Translations under genes and position numbers: made by a program
Notes under the pieces: generated by a model
Told to the model about the DNA's origin: nothing
Seen by the model: the letters and a program-made list of their open reading frames with translations, nothing else
Database searches by the model: none
Part shown: in pieces, positions 21,269 to 32,477 of the stretch
How the letters are laid out: each line of letters starts with the position of its first letter
Numbering within the stretch: position 1 is the first letter of the stretch
From: Reclinomonas americana ATCC 50394
Taxonomy: Eukaryota > Jakobida > Jakobea > Jakobida
Length of the DNA: 64,000 nt
Assembly (NCBI GenBank): GCA_048213135.1
Contig: PS015054.1
Span: 257,812-321,811 of the forward strand
Direction of reading: 5' to 3'

Positions 21269-24200
21269 TCACAGCACCATCTTCATCATTACGCCGTTGA
21301 TCTTGCCGTCAATGCGTTCCACCTCCAGTGCGCGTTGGATAAAGCCGTAGCGCGACTCCGCCATCTCCGCGCATTGCTTCGACTGCGTGTCGAGCATGTC
21401 ATCCAGCAGGCCTTCTCGCAGACACAGGTCACGAATCGATCGTGTGTAGAGATCGAGGTCTGCCGTCGCGCCAAAGCGCAATCGGTACTTGGCCAGCAGC
21501 ACATCGGCACACACGTAAATGTTCTCAATAATCTGCACTTGGCCGGGTGAGACATGGAGGGAAAACAGAGACTGGTACAAATACTTACGCACCGGAACCG
21601 TGATGCAAAGCAACTGCATGGCGAGAGAAGCATTAGCATTGATCCCAACAAGTGGACACCAATAAAACGCAACGCGAGAGTCCGCATCGGCGACTCCATA
21701 CTTGGTCAGCGTCTGCGTCTCCTCCTCCATCAACCAGTGTCGCTCGCCGAAATCCATGTCCATCATGCCGTGCACGCGCACCGACCGAGTGTGCGTTTCA
21801 CGATCGCGCAGCTGGCGATAAAAGGCGAGCAAGTTATCGACGCCTGCAGAGCACAGGTGAGGAAGGAGCTGGGGAGAAAAGAGTGTGACAAGGGAAACAC
21901 CCCGAACCGCCGACATTGATGATCTGGAACTCGCTGCCGAGCATGGCCGTGTACAACTGCGCACAGTTGTGAGATATCACGCTTCACGGCAACGATGGGG
22001 GACACAAACCTCCTCATCGAGGGCGGGAGTGGCATCGACGCGAGCCGGCTCAATATCGTCCGGATCAAACAACGTATCGCGTGACGTCGGTGTCGTCGCA
22101 GGAGCCACGTGGAGACCGCGCTCGCCTTCCACCAGCAGGAACTGTCGACGGAAACCCTCCACGCGAACCAGCATGTCTGACACGCGCACACAAACGCAAA
22201 AGGTAAGTTCACATATTTGCTCCCGCAAGAACATCGCCACCAGAAACACCATACCCAATCGCAATCGCTCGCGTGAAGCTTCGCCGAAACGAGAGACGTG
22301 CACCACTTCGCGCATGGCCTGTGTGCAACGCATCAGTGACTGAGCTGGAGAGACGAAATTAAAAGCAATGCCGGCAGTCACCTTGATGCTGGAGGTGTCC
22401 GTCGGGTGAATGAGCACTGCAGCAACGAAACAATCAGCAGGTGTCGACAGCACACGAGATGAGTCGCCGCAACACGCAACTGACGTGAGCTCCCGGCAAG
22501 ATGGCGAATGCGTCGCAGTGAGTGGCAAACACAAAGAAGCATTTCGGTCGCATGAGCATGAGCTGTGCGGCAGCAGTGAGCGGGGGAGGTGTCGACGATG
22601 ACCAACAAATGCAAGTGTGCACACCCGTCGGAACATGTCCACTGCCAGTGCGGTATTCTGCACACACGGCAAAAATGATGAGTTGAAGGGCAGCCACGAG
22701 TAACAGGAGTCCCTCTACAGACTCACCAAGTGCGCCTCTGGTTCCTCCACGAGGAAGAGAACCATGTCGTCCTGCACGGCAGCGAGTGTGAATCAGATAA
22801 AAACACACGTGAGGATTGAGATATGGACTGAACAAGCAGAAACCTTGTTCGTGTTCAGAATCTCCCACAGGGTGGACACTGCACTCGAGCTTGAGAGTAG
22901 CACGACAAGGAAGACAAGGAGACGACAAAAGACACCACGCACCAATGGACCGTGTGCCAGAGCTCATCTCTTCAATCGACGTCATGGGCGTCAACTGGCA
23001 AACGCCATGCGCCGCCGGTCAGTCCATGTCACACAAAGATAACAGCAAGCTCGTGACACGCACCAGATTGGCACTGGCCGGTAGCAAGCCTACTCGACCT
23101 TCGCGCACCGCAAACAGCATGTCCGGCCACAGCGGGTTGATCGAGTTGAGCTCGTCGATTACCTGATCGCCCTCCGCAGCCCAGCGACCAAACACCTTCA
23201 GTTCGGAACTCGTGAGATCCTCGACCCTGGCTCCGCGCTCGGCACGCAGCATCAGACTGCGATGGCCAGGCCAGTCGAGCCTGTGCAAGAAAACACAAGC
23301 ATTTGAGAGGGCCAGGGCGACCAGCAGCACAAGACACAGTGCCCACGCAACTGCTTCAGCAGCAGACTCTTGCCGCTACCGTTGCTGCCGTACAGCGACA
23401 CACAGCTGGCTCCCGAGGCGTTGGCGTTGAACTGGAACATTGCCGGCTCCGAGTCGGAGATGCTCCAGGAAAACGTCGGCTGCGCAGAGCACGAGTTAGG
23501 ATCGGTGCACAGATGAGCACAACGAATGCATGACGCACGTGGGCACGGAGCTCCAATCGCAGCATGTCCACACGGAAGACGCCAGGTTCCGCCGCAATTG
23601 GAGTGAACCAGATGCGGTCACGCTCAATGGCCTCCTCGCGAATCTCCACATCGGCTGCACGCGGTAAATCGTGAGCGCGAGTGAACAGGAGAGGCAGTTA
23701 GGTCACACGAGCAAACGAACCAAATATGAGCGGATACTGCATGCGCCATTCGGGTCGCGTGCGCTGCGTGAGCATGGCCATGCCGACTGCATATACAGAT
23801 GCACATCGTTAGATGCATACAACTGGCGACAGGTAAGCAATTGCATGAACTCACTGCGCTCGTGGAAAAAGTCGGCCGGCGACACCCCCACCGGCGGCAC
23901 CACCTTCCAGTCGGCGTTTGCCGGAATCAGAGTGGCGCCCTGGTACAACACTTTGAAGCGCGTGGTAGCGATGCGCGAAATGCGGACGTCGGCGGGACTC
24001 AGCGCCAGCGCCACCATGTGGCACTGCGGATCATTCAGCAAGAATCGTGCGACGTCGGCCGACGGATGGCTGCAAAAGTAGGCGTTGATGGCCGGCGAGA
24101 GGATCACAAAGTGCTGCGAGGTACATCGACCGACGAGTGAGTCTCTGGTGGCGGTGCAGCGGAGGGCAAATGTGGCGTACAAACCTCCTCGGGCGAGTCG

Positions 24201-25699
24201 TACGCCAGCACGTCGTTGATGAGGCGCAACCACGGCTGGAGCCAGTCGCGCTGACGTGTCAGCTGCGCCGCACTCGCCAATACCACTGTCCACAGCTCCT
24301 CGGGTGGCTATGCACAGACGGAAACAGTTAATGAGATAGATGGAGGTGGAGGGATCGCAGCGGGGGAGGAATGAGCGGAGACAAACCACGCTGGTCAGCA
24401 GCAGACTGATGCTCTCGTCGTCAGCCACAACGTCCTCCTCCTGCACTGGAATCGGTCGCGGCGGACTGCCAGCACCAGGTGCAGCGGCAGCAGACAAACT
24501 CGACGCGCCGCCCGTCACCGTGAACACGTGCTTCATTTGGCGGAACAGGTCGCCCAGCAGACGCGCTACCCCCAAAAGATAACAGAGTCAGCGCAATGAC
24601 CACCAACTCACGCTGCTGCGTTGCCATACAGACCGGGGAGTGCCGACGCCGGCTCGCCAAAGGCGCGCAGCACCAGAGACACCATCGAAACCAAGGTCTT
24701 CAGCGGCAGCTTATTTCCCGGCAGCACACGCAGCACGTGCGCCGCGGCCACGGCCGCCAACGACATTTGTGGACGGCGCTCCCTGTGGCACACAGCACTC
24801 ATAAACACACACACACACACGCAGAGCAAGTGCACGCCACACAGGCACCCTCACTTGAGTTTCAGCGGATTCAGGACCTGCTTGATCGCCTTGACAACAG
24901 CAGCCGAAATGTGCTCGGCACTGGCATGCGCGCCCGGCGGACCGGCCTGCAACGAACAACACACACACACACACATAGGTCACTCATCCTGCATCTCTCC
25001 TTCTTCCATCATACTACAAGCACGCAACCACTGAGCGGCCGTCACCATCAATCAGCGCACGCAGCTGCTCAGCCGACAGCGTCGTGATCCTCGACAATTG
25101 TTCCTGTGTGGTGGGCCAACACATCAGTGGAAAAGCCAGGGACGAGACACCAGCGAGAAACACAGTCAGTCTCACCTCAGACACGCTGCACAGCTCACAC
25201 AGCAGCGAATGCATCGACGTGACGGCGTACGAATCCAATGGCTGGTATTGAAAGCGCGTCGGAATCTATGCATCCCCCCCCGAGGATTAATAAGCAACAA
25301 GCCAGGCAAGGCAGAGAGACACACACAGGTGGAAGAAGAGACCGTGGCAGAGGAGGCCCACTGTGAGCGCGGCGAGGTCATAAGTGCCTCAATGGACGAG
25401 GAGGGCGAGGAGGAGGCCTCGGCCGCGGTGGCCGCCGCCACCTCCAAGCTGCGCACAAAGAGCTCAAAGTTGGGCGCCGGGAAGATCTTCTTGTACCGCT
25501 CCACGAGGCACTCGGGCCATCGCCAGTGCAGTGGATCACTATGTGTGAGAGTGAGAGTGAGAGGAAAAAAAGATGCGATTGGGTGAATGCGAACACACCA
25601 GGCTGGGAAGGCAATGCTCACGTCGAGGTTGACATCGGCGAGAGAGGGAGGAGAGGGGAGACCAAAGGTGTCGCCACAAGCGCTTGCAGTGGTGCCCAT
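21269..25699 (-). CDS. large ABC-type ATPase with C-terminal TOPRIM (OLD / DUF4435-like)
   Basis: About 25 exons close in phase into roughly 958 residues. Residues 1-490 are unassigned, largely helical. The ATPase follows: Walker A YGSNGSGKSLLL (about 519-526), ABC signature MSSGTRSI (about 620), Walker B DDMVLFLVEEPEAHL (about 640-654) and switch His FFVFATHCDAF (about 680). A TOPRIM-like domain follows with FLLVEGE (Glu about 749), FQIINVGGVDNLLAFYRQL, the acidic pair GMMDMDFG (Asp about 833 and 835) and LQIIENIY, the order seen in OLD and in DUF4435 (AriB of PARIS). Exons: 25599-25699, 25325-25538, 25176-25265, 25029-25103, 24855-24946, 24634-24782, 24387-24565, 24185-24307, 23855-24113, 23721-23786, 23539-23654, 23331-23479, 23064-23280, 22943-22994, 22844-22878, 22727-22771, 22625-22657, 22481-22562, 22382-22416, 22255-22339, 22010-22176, 21908-21956, 21674-21843, 21589-21613, 21269-21537. 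The 24634 and 23331 donors were chosen for phase. Predicted: nucleotide-gated nuclease or sensor. Confidence 0.78.
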
Positions 25700-25885
25700 G
25701 CTTCGTTGCTTGTATGATATGAATGCGTGACAAACAACGAAGATCCTGTGTCCCGCGCGCGACTTGTTGCCGGCGAGTGGGCAAGAGACACCCGCGGCTC
25801 ACTGCTGCTGTGCAACGCGTGCGGACGTGTGGAGTGCGTGCGTGTGGGAGAGAAGAGAGAAAGAAAAACGCCAACTGCTGCTGTC

Positions 25886-26335
25886 ATGGCCAAGCGTCTC
25901 GTCCGTTGCGTGTGTCTCACACGACACACTCTTCTCTCTTCACTCAGCAGCTCACATGTGACATGCACAGCCCCGCCCTCCACCGGCCTTCTACCAGCGG
26001 CACTGACCGCCATGGGCTTTGTGTGCTCTCCACTCGCCCTCGTGTGGTACATTCGCAAAATCGAGGGCGTCTCGCACGCTCCTGCGCATGCTGCTGCTGC
26101 TGCCTCTGCGTCCATCGACGACGACTATGCCACACCTCGAGGCTCTTCATCTTCCTCTCTGTCATCATCATCATCATCGACAGGAGCAGGCGCACTACCC
26201 GACGGATGGCGACAAGAACGACCTGCGCAATCGCCATTCATACGACGCGGAGGCTCTCGCGTGCCTCACGCACCCTCGTCTACACTACTCGCCTCTCCTC
26301 CTCCACCACCAGAATCAGAAAGCAACTGGGAGTAG
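25886..26335 (+). CDS. small hypothetical protein, Ser/Pro-rich tail
   Basis: A single open frame of 149 residues, MAKRLVRCVC... to ...ESESNWE, ending at TAG 26333-26335 with AATAAA three bases later. Residues about 35-52 (LPAALTAMGFVCSPLALVWY) are hydrophobic enough for one membrane helix, followed by IRKIEG, polyAla, a Ser run and a Pro-rich tail. The second Met at 26012 (MGFVCSPLAL) is an equally possible start. No family recognised. It diverges from the ATPase-TOPRIM gene (186 bp between starts). The hydrophobic segment plus poly(A) signal favour a real gene, but composition alone cannot prove it. Confidence 0.4.
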   Translation: MAKRLVRCVCLTRHTLLSSLSSSHVTCTAPPSTGLLPAALTAMGFVCSPLALVWYIRKIEGVSHAPAHAAAAASASIDDDYATPRGSSSSSLSSSSSSTGAGALPDGWRQERPAQSPFIRRGGSRVPHAPSSTLLASPPPPPESESNWE

Positions 26336-26337
26336 CT

Positions 26338-26343
26338 AATAAA
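26338..26343 (+). terminator. candidate polyadenylation signal AATAAA
   Basis: AATAAA starts two bases after the stop codon of the small gene ending at 26335. It is the only perfect copy placed just after a modelled stop in the genes I checked, so it lends that gene some support. A signal this close to a stop leaves a very short 3' UTR. Confidence 0.4.
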
Positions 26344-26445
26344 CCACACACAACTCAAGTGCATTCAAGCATCTTCCATCACACACACAAGCGCGCGCGC
26401 ATGTCGCGTGTCTTCCTGTGCCTCTGTGTGTGTGCGTGTGTGTGA

Positions 26446-26610
26446 TTAGCGGTGCTGCTGTGGCTGGTGGTGCTCAGCAACGTGGCCAGTGGCCGCTGCA
26501 GCAGCAGCACTGGCATCCTCGTGGCGAATGGAGACGTAGCCGACGAGCAGAAGCAGCGGGAGCACGCCGAACTCGGCCACCACAGAGAGCGCTCTCAGAG
26601 TACCAAACAT
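26446..26610 (-). CDS. small single-pass membrane protein (54 residues)
   Basis: Open frame MFGTLRALSVVAEFGVLP... to ...QPQQHR with stop TAA at 26446-26448. Residues about 8-28 (SVVAEFGVLPLLLLVGYVSI) form a clear membrane helix, preceded by a basic N-terminus and followed by RHEDASAAAAAATGHVAEHH, a polar Ala/His tail. Small mitochondrial membrane proteins look like this, but no family is recognised. It lies convergent to the small gene at 25886-26335 (110 bp between stops). Codon use is GC-ending as in neighbours. It could be one exon of a longer gene, although it has its own ATG and stop. Confidence 0.5.
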   Translation of the reverse strand: MFGTLRALSVVAEFGVLPLLLLVGYVSIRHEDASAAAAAATGHVAEHHQPQQHR

Positions 26611-26881
26611 TGGAGGCGGGGAGGGAGATGGTGTTGTTGTTGACTGCGTGAGAGAGAAGTGAGTGAATCAGTGAGTGATGCTCTCTCTCTCTCCGTGTGC
26701 GCGTTGATGCGTGTGTATGTGTGTGCACAAGAGAGAGCGAGAGAGAGTGTGTTGGTGTGTCGCTCTGCTCACCTGCGTGCGACGAGGAGTGATTGTGCGT
26801 TCATTCATTCATCGGTGATTCCACTCACAGTCTCTCTCTCTCTTTCGTTTGTTGCTTGAGTGGGGTTTCTGGGTTGGCATC

Positions 26882-27399
26882 ATGGACAAGCTGGGCTTGC
26901 TGTCGCTCATGTCAAAAGCGCGCGGAGTGCTCTCAGAGATGCAGCAGGTGTGTGTCATTGTGTGTGTGTGTGTGCGTGTTTGCTTGCGCGGAGTGTGACA
27001 CCGGAGTGCAGGTTCGTGCCAAGCTGGCGACGATTCCAGTGCGTGCAGAGAGTGGCGCAGGTGAGTGCATGTGCTGTCGTGCAGCTCGCAGTGTGTGTGT
27101 TGATTTGGTTGTTTGCAGGCATGGTCAAGGTCGAGTTCACTGCCGAGCCGCGGTGTCAGAAGGTGCTGTTCTGCTTGTCGAGCGTGCATTGTCTGCATCC
27201 TCCTCATTCTGTGTGTGTGTGTGTGTGTGTGTAGATCGACATTCATCCGGACTTGATGAAGAAGAATCCGGCGGTGATTGAGGACCTGGTGAAGACGGCG
27301 GTGAATGAGGCCCTTGGCAAGGCCAGACAGGAGGAGACCAAGGAGAAGGACCGGATCATGCAGGGCAAGTTGCCACCTGGGATGGAGCTGCCGTTCTAG
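26882..27399 (+). CDS. YbaB/EbfC family nucleoid-associated protein
   Basis: Four exons (26882-26947, 27012-27060, 27119-27162, 27235-27399) join in phase into 107 residues, the normal YbaB length. Visible family features: SLMSKARGVLSEMQQVRAKL (N-terminal helix), ESGAGMVKVEFTAEPRC, IDIHPDL, IEDLVKTAVNEALGKARQE and the ending MQGKLPPGMELPF. Bacterial YbaB forms tweezer-like dimers that bind DNA. Nuclear copies are usually targeted to an organelle, yet this protein begins right at the mature N-terminus (MDKLGLLSLM) with no visible presequence. A further upstream exon in 26611-26881 cannot be excluded, though none is seen. The last intron ends in a GT run just before its acceptor TAG. Confidence 0.93.
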
Positions 27400-27519
27400 T
27401 AGTTGCTTTTTGCTGGTTCATCTGGGGCGATGGACAGCAAGACAGCATGTGGATTGATGAAGAGATGGGATCGTTGTGTTTGTTGGTTCTCGTTTCTCTG
27501 GCTCGTCACGCGCGCGCTC

Positions 27520-30500
27520 TCACAGTGGGGAGATCTTGACGGTTTGCACCTGGAAGCCGCGCAGGAACAGTGGAATCGACACGAGTCCAGTCTCGGAGAC
27601 GGCGCACACGGCCGAGACTGCATGTGGCGTGAGTCGTGGGATGGAGGCAAGGAGCGCAAACGAAAAGGGAACGCAACTATCCTCCTCGTCCTGCTCGAGC
27701 AGGTTGCAGAGAGTGACGACTGGTGGCGAGCTGGCGGTGAGTGCCGAGCCCTGCACATTGAGGGCCACCTGGCACCGTCCTCCGAGACTCTCGTACACGC
27801 GAACAATGGTGGCGCGACTGCCTGTGAGTGGGTCAGTCACCTGCCGACACACTCTGTGTGTTTCCGCATGCACACGAACCATCGGCATCCGCGTCCTCGG
27901 CCTTCTTCACGCAGTCAACAATGACGCGTGGGTTGCTGACGGAAAAGTACGGCTGCGCCGGCAGCTCGAGACTGTCATGTGCATACGAGAGTCAGCATTT
28001 CCCGTAGCCACACGACGATGCACCTGTCGTCACACTCACCCAAGTCCGACAGGGAACACACGGGGCGGGGAATTGAACTGGTGCGCCAGCGCCACGATGC
28101 GTGGACCGGCCACGGTCAGATTGCCGGCATGCGGATAGAAGGCGTAGCGGAAGCGCTGTGTGCCCATGTCGCAGTGGCCGTCCTGCAATGCCAGCAGCGT
28201 GAGCATGCAACAAAACCACGCAAATGAATGCACAGGCAAATAATCCCACTACAAACCGGTGCCTTGGGCGACTGAGGCAACAGTCATGCAAAACAGTGAG
28301 CACGCAGTAATCTCTAGGCTCGAGATATAAAGGGGAGGAGGAGGTACGCACGCGCAGAAGTGACAGGGTGAGCAGATTGCGGTGGCAGCTGTGGCCGTAC
28401 TTGCAGTTGTTGAACAGCGAGACGCCAAACTCCAGCTCCGACACGTCTGCCCAGCGGTGGCCACACACCTCGAACTTGGCTGCGCGCTACGTTGTGAGTT
28501 GTCTTGAACATCATCACAAGGGAGAATATATACCACCACGCACCCATATCCCAGCTGGTGTTCTTGTGCGTCGGACGATCCACGTAGCCGTACGGAACCT
28601 CATACGAGGCATTCGTAGGTGCCAGCGTCAGCGGGAACGCCACCTTTAGCATGCGTCGGTTTTCGTGCCACTCGACGACCGTGTCGAACGTAATGTACGG
28701 ACTGCACGCATCGACAATGATGCGCTGGCGGAGTTCGCTGACCGGCGAGATGCCGTGCGCCAACAACAGCACCACGCGTAGTGGACCGGCTTCCTCCACC
28801 GTCACCGTCACTGGAGAGATTGATTCTTCGTGAGCAGCGCACTCACACATTCGTAGACTCGCAATCGCTCACCCAATGCACTGCTGCCGGCAATGGGACG
28901 CAGCGGAAGCGTCTTCTCCAAGTGATAGATCTCCACATCCCACGCGTCCCAGAACAATGGAATCTGCGACCAGAGTTAGCACTTTCGTCGCACAATGGAA
29001 CAGCTACATGCAACGCACGCAACATCCTCGTGCAGCACAAACTGGTTGCCGCCGGTGGTGGAGGTGTCGATGCACTCGTGGCCGGTGGAATTCTCACTGC
29101 ATTGCAGCAGACGTCCGGTGCTCTTGGAGAAGGCGCAAGTGAAGAATTGGTTCTGGATGGTGATGACACCATCGGCACTCTCCTCCATGGACACTGGCGG
29201 CAGTTCGGCTGCGGCGCTGTTGGCCGCGGCCAGCGACACGGTCGAGATGCCCATTCCGGTGCACTGCACGCGAACTGCGCAATGCACATGACGTGAAACG
29301 AGTTCAGTTGTGTTTCTCTGCGCTTGGTGACGACAAGCGCACGCGTACCGAGCGGAGTGCCCGTGTCGGCCGACATTTGCGTGTACTCCTTGGGCATGAC
29401 GACCTCGGCGTCGAGCGCAAAAGGCGATGTGCTGTCCACTTCCACCAGCATGTCTACAGGCTGCGCGTGCTGATTGAAACACACCAGCTGCATGTCGGGA
29501 ACCGCTGCAACATTGTGCATGCGCACGGGGTTAGCGAGCAGCAACAAAATGCTTGAACAGAGTCGACACAAACGTACCCGTCGACGGGAATTTGTTCAGC
29601 ACGGCACCCAGCGCCGCTTTCAGTCGCTCCTCGGCCTCGCTCTGCACCTGTTCGTAGATGCGAAGAGCGTCGTCGTACACACACTCGATCGATGACCCCG
29701 GGAGCACATCGTGGAATTGGTTGCTGCGAGAGAGACACAAGTTGGCCGGGGGAAAACAAAAAACCCAAGCAACAAACATGCGACGCACAGACACACGAGG
29801 GTCCACAGCTCGTTCAGGTCGGCAGACGGATAGACGACCGAGCTGTCGAGTTGCGACAGCAGCGTGGACCACAGCTCGAGCTCGCGCAGCAGCAACTCGC
29901 TGCGGCGATTGCCAAGTTTTGTCTTGGCTTGTGAAGTGTAAGTGCCACTGCGGTGCAGGGGAGTTGAGAGTCTAGCAGGCGCCTGTGAACATGAAGATGC
30001 AGCATTGGAGCGCACCGATGGAACTCAAAGTACAGCTCGCCGACCCAGTCCAGAATCGGGCCATTCTCACGTCGCACATGCTCAAAGTACTGGCTCGGCT
30101 TCTCAATGGTAACGATCGGCATTCCGTCGACGTTGCGCAAGCGCCGTGCACGTTCCAGCATCTCGGTCGTCGGCCCGCCGCCACCATCACCGTGGCCAAA
30201 GAGCAGCAACGAGTGCCGCGTGCGGCCATTGTCCTGCATCGCGCAAGGGTGAGCAGAGAAGGTCAAAGGGTGAGCAGAGAAGGTCACAGGGTGAGCTGGT
30301 ATCTGTGGTTCCGCACCTTGCTGTTCGAGACCGAGCGCAGTACTTCCTCTGCGGTCACTCGCGAGTTGTACGTGTCGGCCGGTGGGAAATGTGTGAGAAT
30401 GCTGCGTAATACTCAGTGAATGATACAGCGGGGGATCGAAAGACAAGCAAGTCACCAACCGAGAGCCATCGAGAGCCTCCCACCAAAATGTGGTGTGCGG

Positions 30501-32334
30501 GAACTTGTTAATGTTGTTCCACGAGAGTTTCTGTGTGACAAAGCTCTCGATGCCAGCGCCGCGACAGATTTGCGGAATCTACCTCCCACACAATAGCGGA
30601 GAGTGTAAGCGCATTGACATAAAGGTGACACAAAAGAAAAGTCGCACCTGTGGAGTGTAACCAAACGTGTCGGGCAGCCAGAATTCGGTGCACGGTTGGC
30701 CAAACTCGGCCATGAAGAACCGCTGGCCAATGAGGAACTGGCGCACAAAGGACTCGCCTGCAAGAACAACAACAACATCGACGACGACGATGAGCAAACG
30801 AAAAGGAAGAGAAGGAGGTTGCGTGCGCGCACCCGATGGAACATTGCCGTCCATCTCCACGACAGTGCCGCCCGTGGGCACGAACTGTCCGTTGGCCACC
30901 TTTTCGAGAATGCGCTCGTACAGTGACGGCGCGAGCTCCTTGACCCACCTGAGCTGAATGGCTTGCGAGCAGGCGAACTGGTGCTCCGGATACTGGTCCA
31001 TGATGGTCACCTGCGTGGCGAACGTGCGCACACACTTGCGCTTCGTCTCGTCGTACGGCCACAGCCACGCAGTATCAATGTGCGCATGTCCAATGGCCGA
31101 CACGCGGTGCTGCGACACCGAGTTGCGAGTGGAGAAGAAGTGCTGCGCCAACTTGGCTGCCGGCGACCACGTGCTGCGGTCGTCGGGCACAATCAGGTTC
31201 ACCATTTCGTTGGCCACACGCAGGGCGTCGGCGCCGCGCACACTGGTCTCCACCGGCAGTTGCTGTGTGCAACGTACACGTGCCGCGGGAGGTGAGCGGA
31301 CTGCATGAAAACAACTGCAGAGGATAGGGGAGTGCCAAAGAGACCTTGGCAATCTCGAGAATCAACACCAGATCCATCCACAGACTGTACGCTTCGGCGT
31401 CGAACACGCTCAGAGAGGCCATGCGCAGAGCATAGAACCGGTTGGGATCCGGTGGACTAATGTCGCTGCCGAGGCCAGCACCGAAAGCGCCGTTGCAGGC
31501 CATCTCTGCGCGCGCGAGCACATGAATGATGAGCGCACAGCGAGAGCGAGAGCAGCAGCATTCGCACAGCACACTCACCAATGTAGAACTCGAACACCTC
31601 GCCGCCCTTGGCGCAGTCGGTGACCAGGTAGTCTGTGCGTCGATCGAGCCCATTGCTGCCGTTGAACGCCTGCAGCGGGTGGCCGTCCAGTCGGTAGATC
31701 AGCGCCTCCGACGACGAATCCCACCGCAGCACCACTATCACACCCGCAGCGTGAGCGCGATGCATCACCAGCGAACACAAAAGAGAAGCACACCTTGACG
31801 ACGCGCCCACTCGGCCGGGACCGTGCCACTCACAAAGAACCAGTGCGTGGACCACGTCGGACCCTGCAGTCACTTGTCACACAGGAGACAACACAGCTCT
31901 TGCACAAAAGAGCACCGACGCAACAAAGGTCTCGCCGACCGTGCACGGCCGCATTGACTCCGCATACTCACTGATGACTTCGGCAAAGGGCGCACGGTTG
32001 TTCTCCTGCGGCAGCGTCACCACTGCGCAAAAAAAAAACGCGTCGGAAAATTTTCCCGCGCAACAAACATTGCATGCATGTCACTCACCAGACAACTCGA
32101 GTGGCACTGGCGGGAACTCGGACGGATACAGACGCGAGAACAGGTTAACGTCGGTGAACTGCGTCGTGGAGACGAACTTCTCCACGCGCTCTGCAAAAGT
32201 GCGCATAAAGTGAGTGAGCGACATGTCATTCACCATTGTGTGTGCGATGTGTGTGTTTGCGTGTCATTGTGCGTGTGTTGCAGATGCAGACCAAGTGTGA
32301 TCTTGGGGTGGCGGAGCATGACGGCGGTCGCCAT
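27520..32334 (-). CDS. MAN2C1: alpha-mannosidase class 2C (cytosolic, GH38)
   Basis: Twenty-one exons join in phase into about 1,108 residues (human MAN2C1 1,040). The enzyme trims free oligomannosides in the cytosol. Motifs: TLERVEKFV near the N-terminus, [20 protein letters not shown] (Zn ligands His and Asp), [31 protein letters not shown] (Asp nucleophile), [25 protein letters not shown] (Zn His/Asp), [18 protein letters not shown]. No signal peptide. Exons: 32292-32334, 32089-32190, 31925-32022, 31794-31863, 31579-31734, 31345-31505, 30833-31262, 30648-30757, 30460-30578, 30317-30401, 30016-30233, 29789-29947, 29578-29723, 29349-29504, 29024-29274, 28873-28963, 28544-28810, 28352-28479, 28040-28182, 27880-27971, 27520-27821. 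The last exon may hide a 60-nt in-frame intron (GTTGCG...GCAG). Two in-frame ATGs exist, 32334 and 32319. Confidence 0.97.
30245..30296. repeat. 21-bp tandem repeat in a MAN2C1 intron
   Basis: A unit of 21 bp beginning AAGGGTGAGCAGAGAAGGTC is repeated about 2.5 times inside the intron at 30234-30316. On the + strand each copy carries GGTGAGC, a donor-like string, but the gene runs on the minus strand. Confidence 0.8.
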
Positions 32335-32477
32335 TGTGCGCGGAAGAATGACACGTGACAAACAGGGCGCGGCGAGCATGACTGTCCTCATCGCCGCGCG
32401 CTCACTTGCTCTGTTTCGCGCGTGTGTGTGTCTTCTGTGTGTGCGTGTGTGCGTGTGCGCGTGTCACAGAAGCAGAG
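32335..32477. promoter_or_regulatory. 143-bp divergent promoter, MAN2C1 / VWA protein
   Basis: The interval between divergent ATGs at 32334 (-) and 32478 (+). It contains TG/GCGTGT runs at 32423-32463. No TATA box is visible. Confidence 0.45.

Noticed and set aside
21269-25699. Idea that the ATPase-TOPRIM gene is bacterial contamination or a very recent transfer
   Set aside because: It carries about 24 introns of the same type as its neighbours, similar codon choice and lies between typical eukaryotic genes. An ancient transfer remains possible.
25172-25699. Reading the first two ATPase-TOPRIM exons as one continuous exon
   Set aside because: The intervening 60 nt is CT-rich with GT and TAG ends (25539-25598); removing it preserves frame and avoids a Phe/Leu/Thr-rich stretch unlike either flank.
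26019-26339. Alternative frame in the small plus-strand gene (ending ...HHQNQKATGSS)
   Set aside because: The frame ending ESESNWE has a longer run, a membrane-like segment and a stop placed just before AATAAA. The alternative is a shifted reading of Ser/His repeats.
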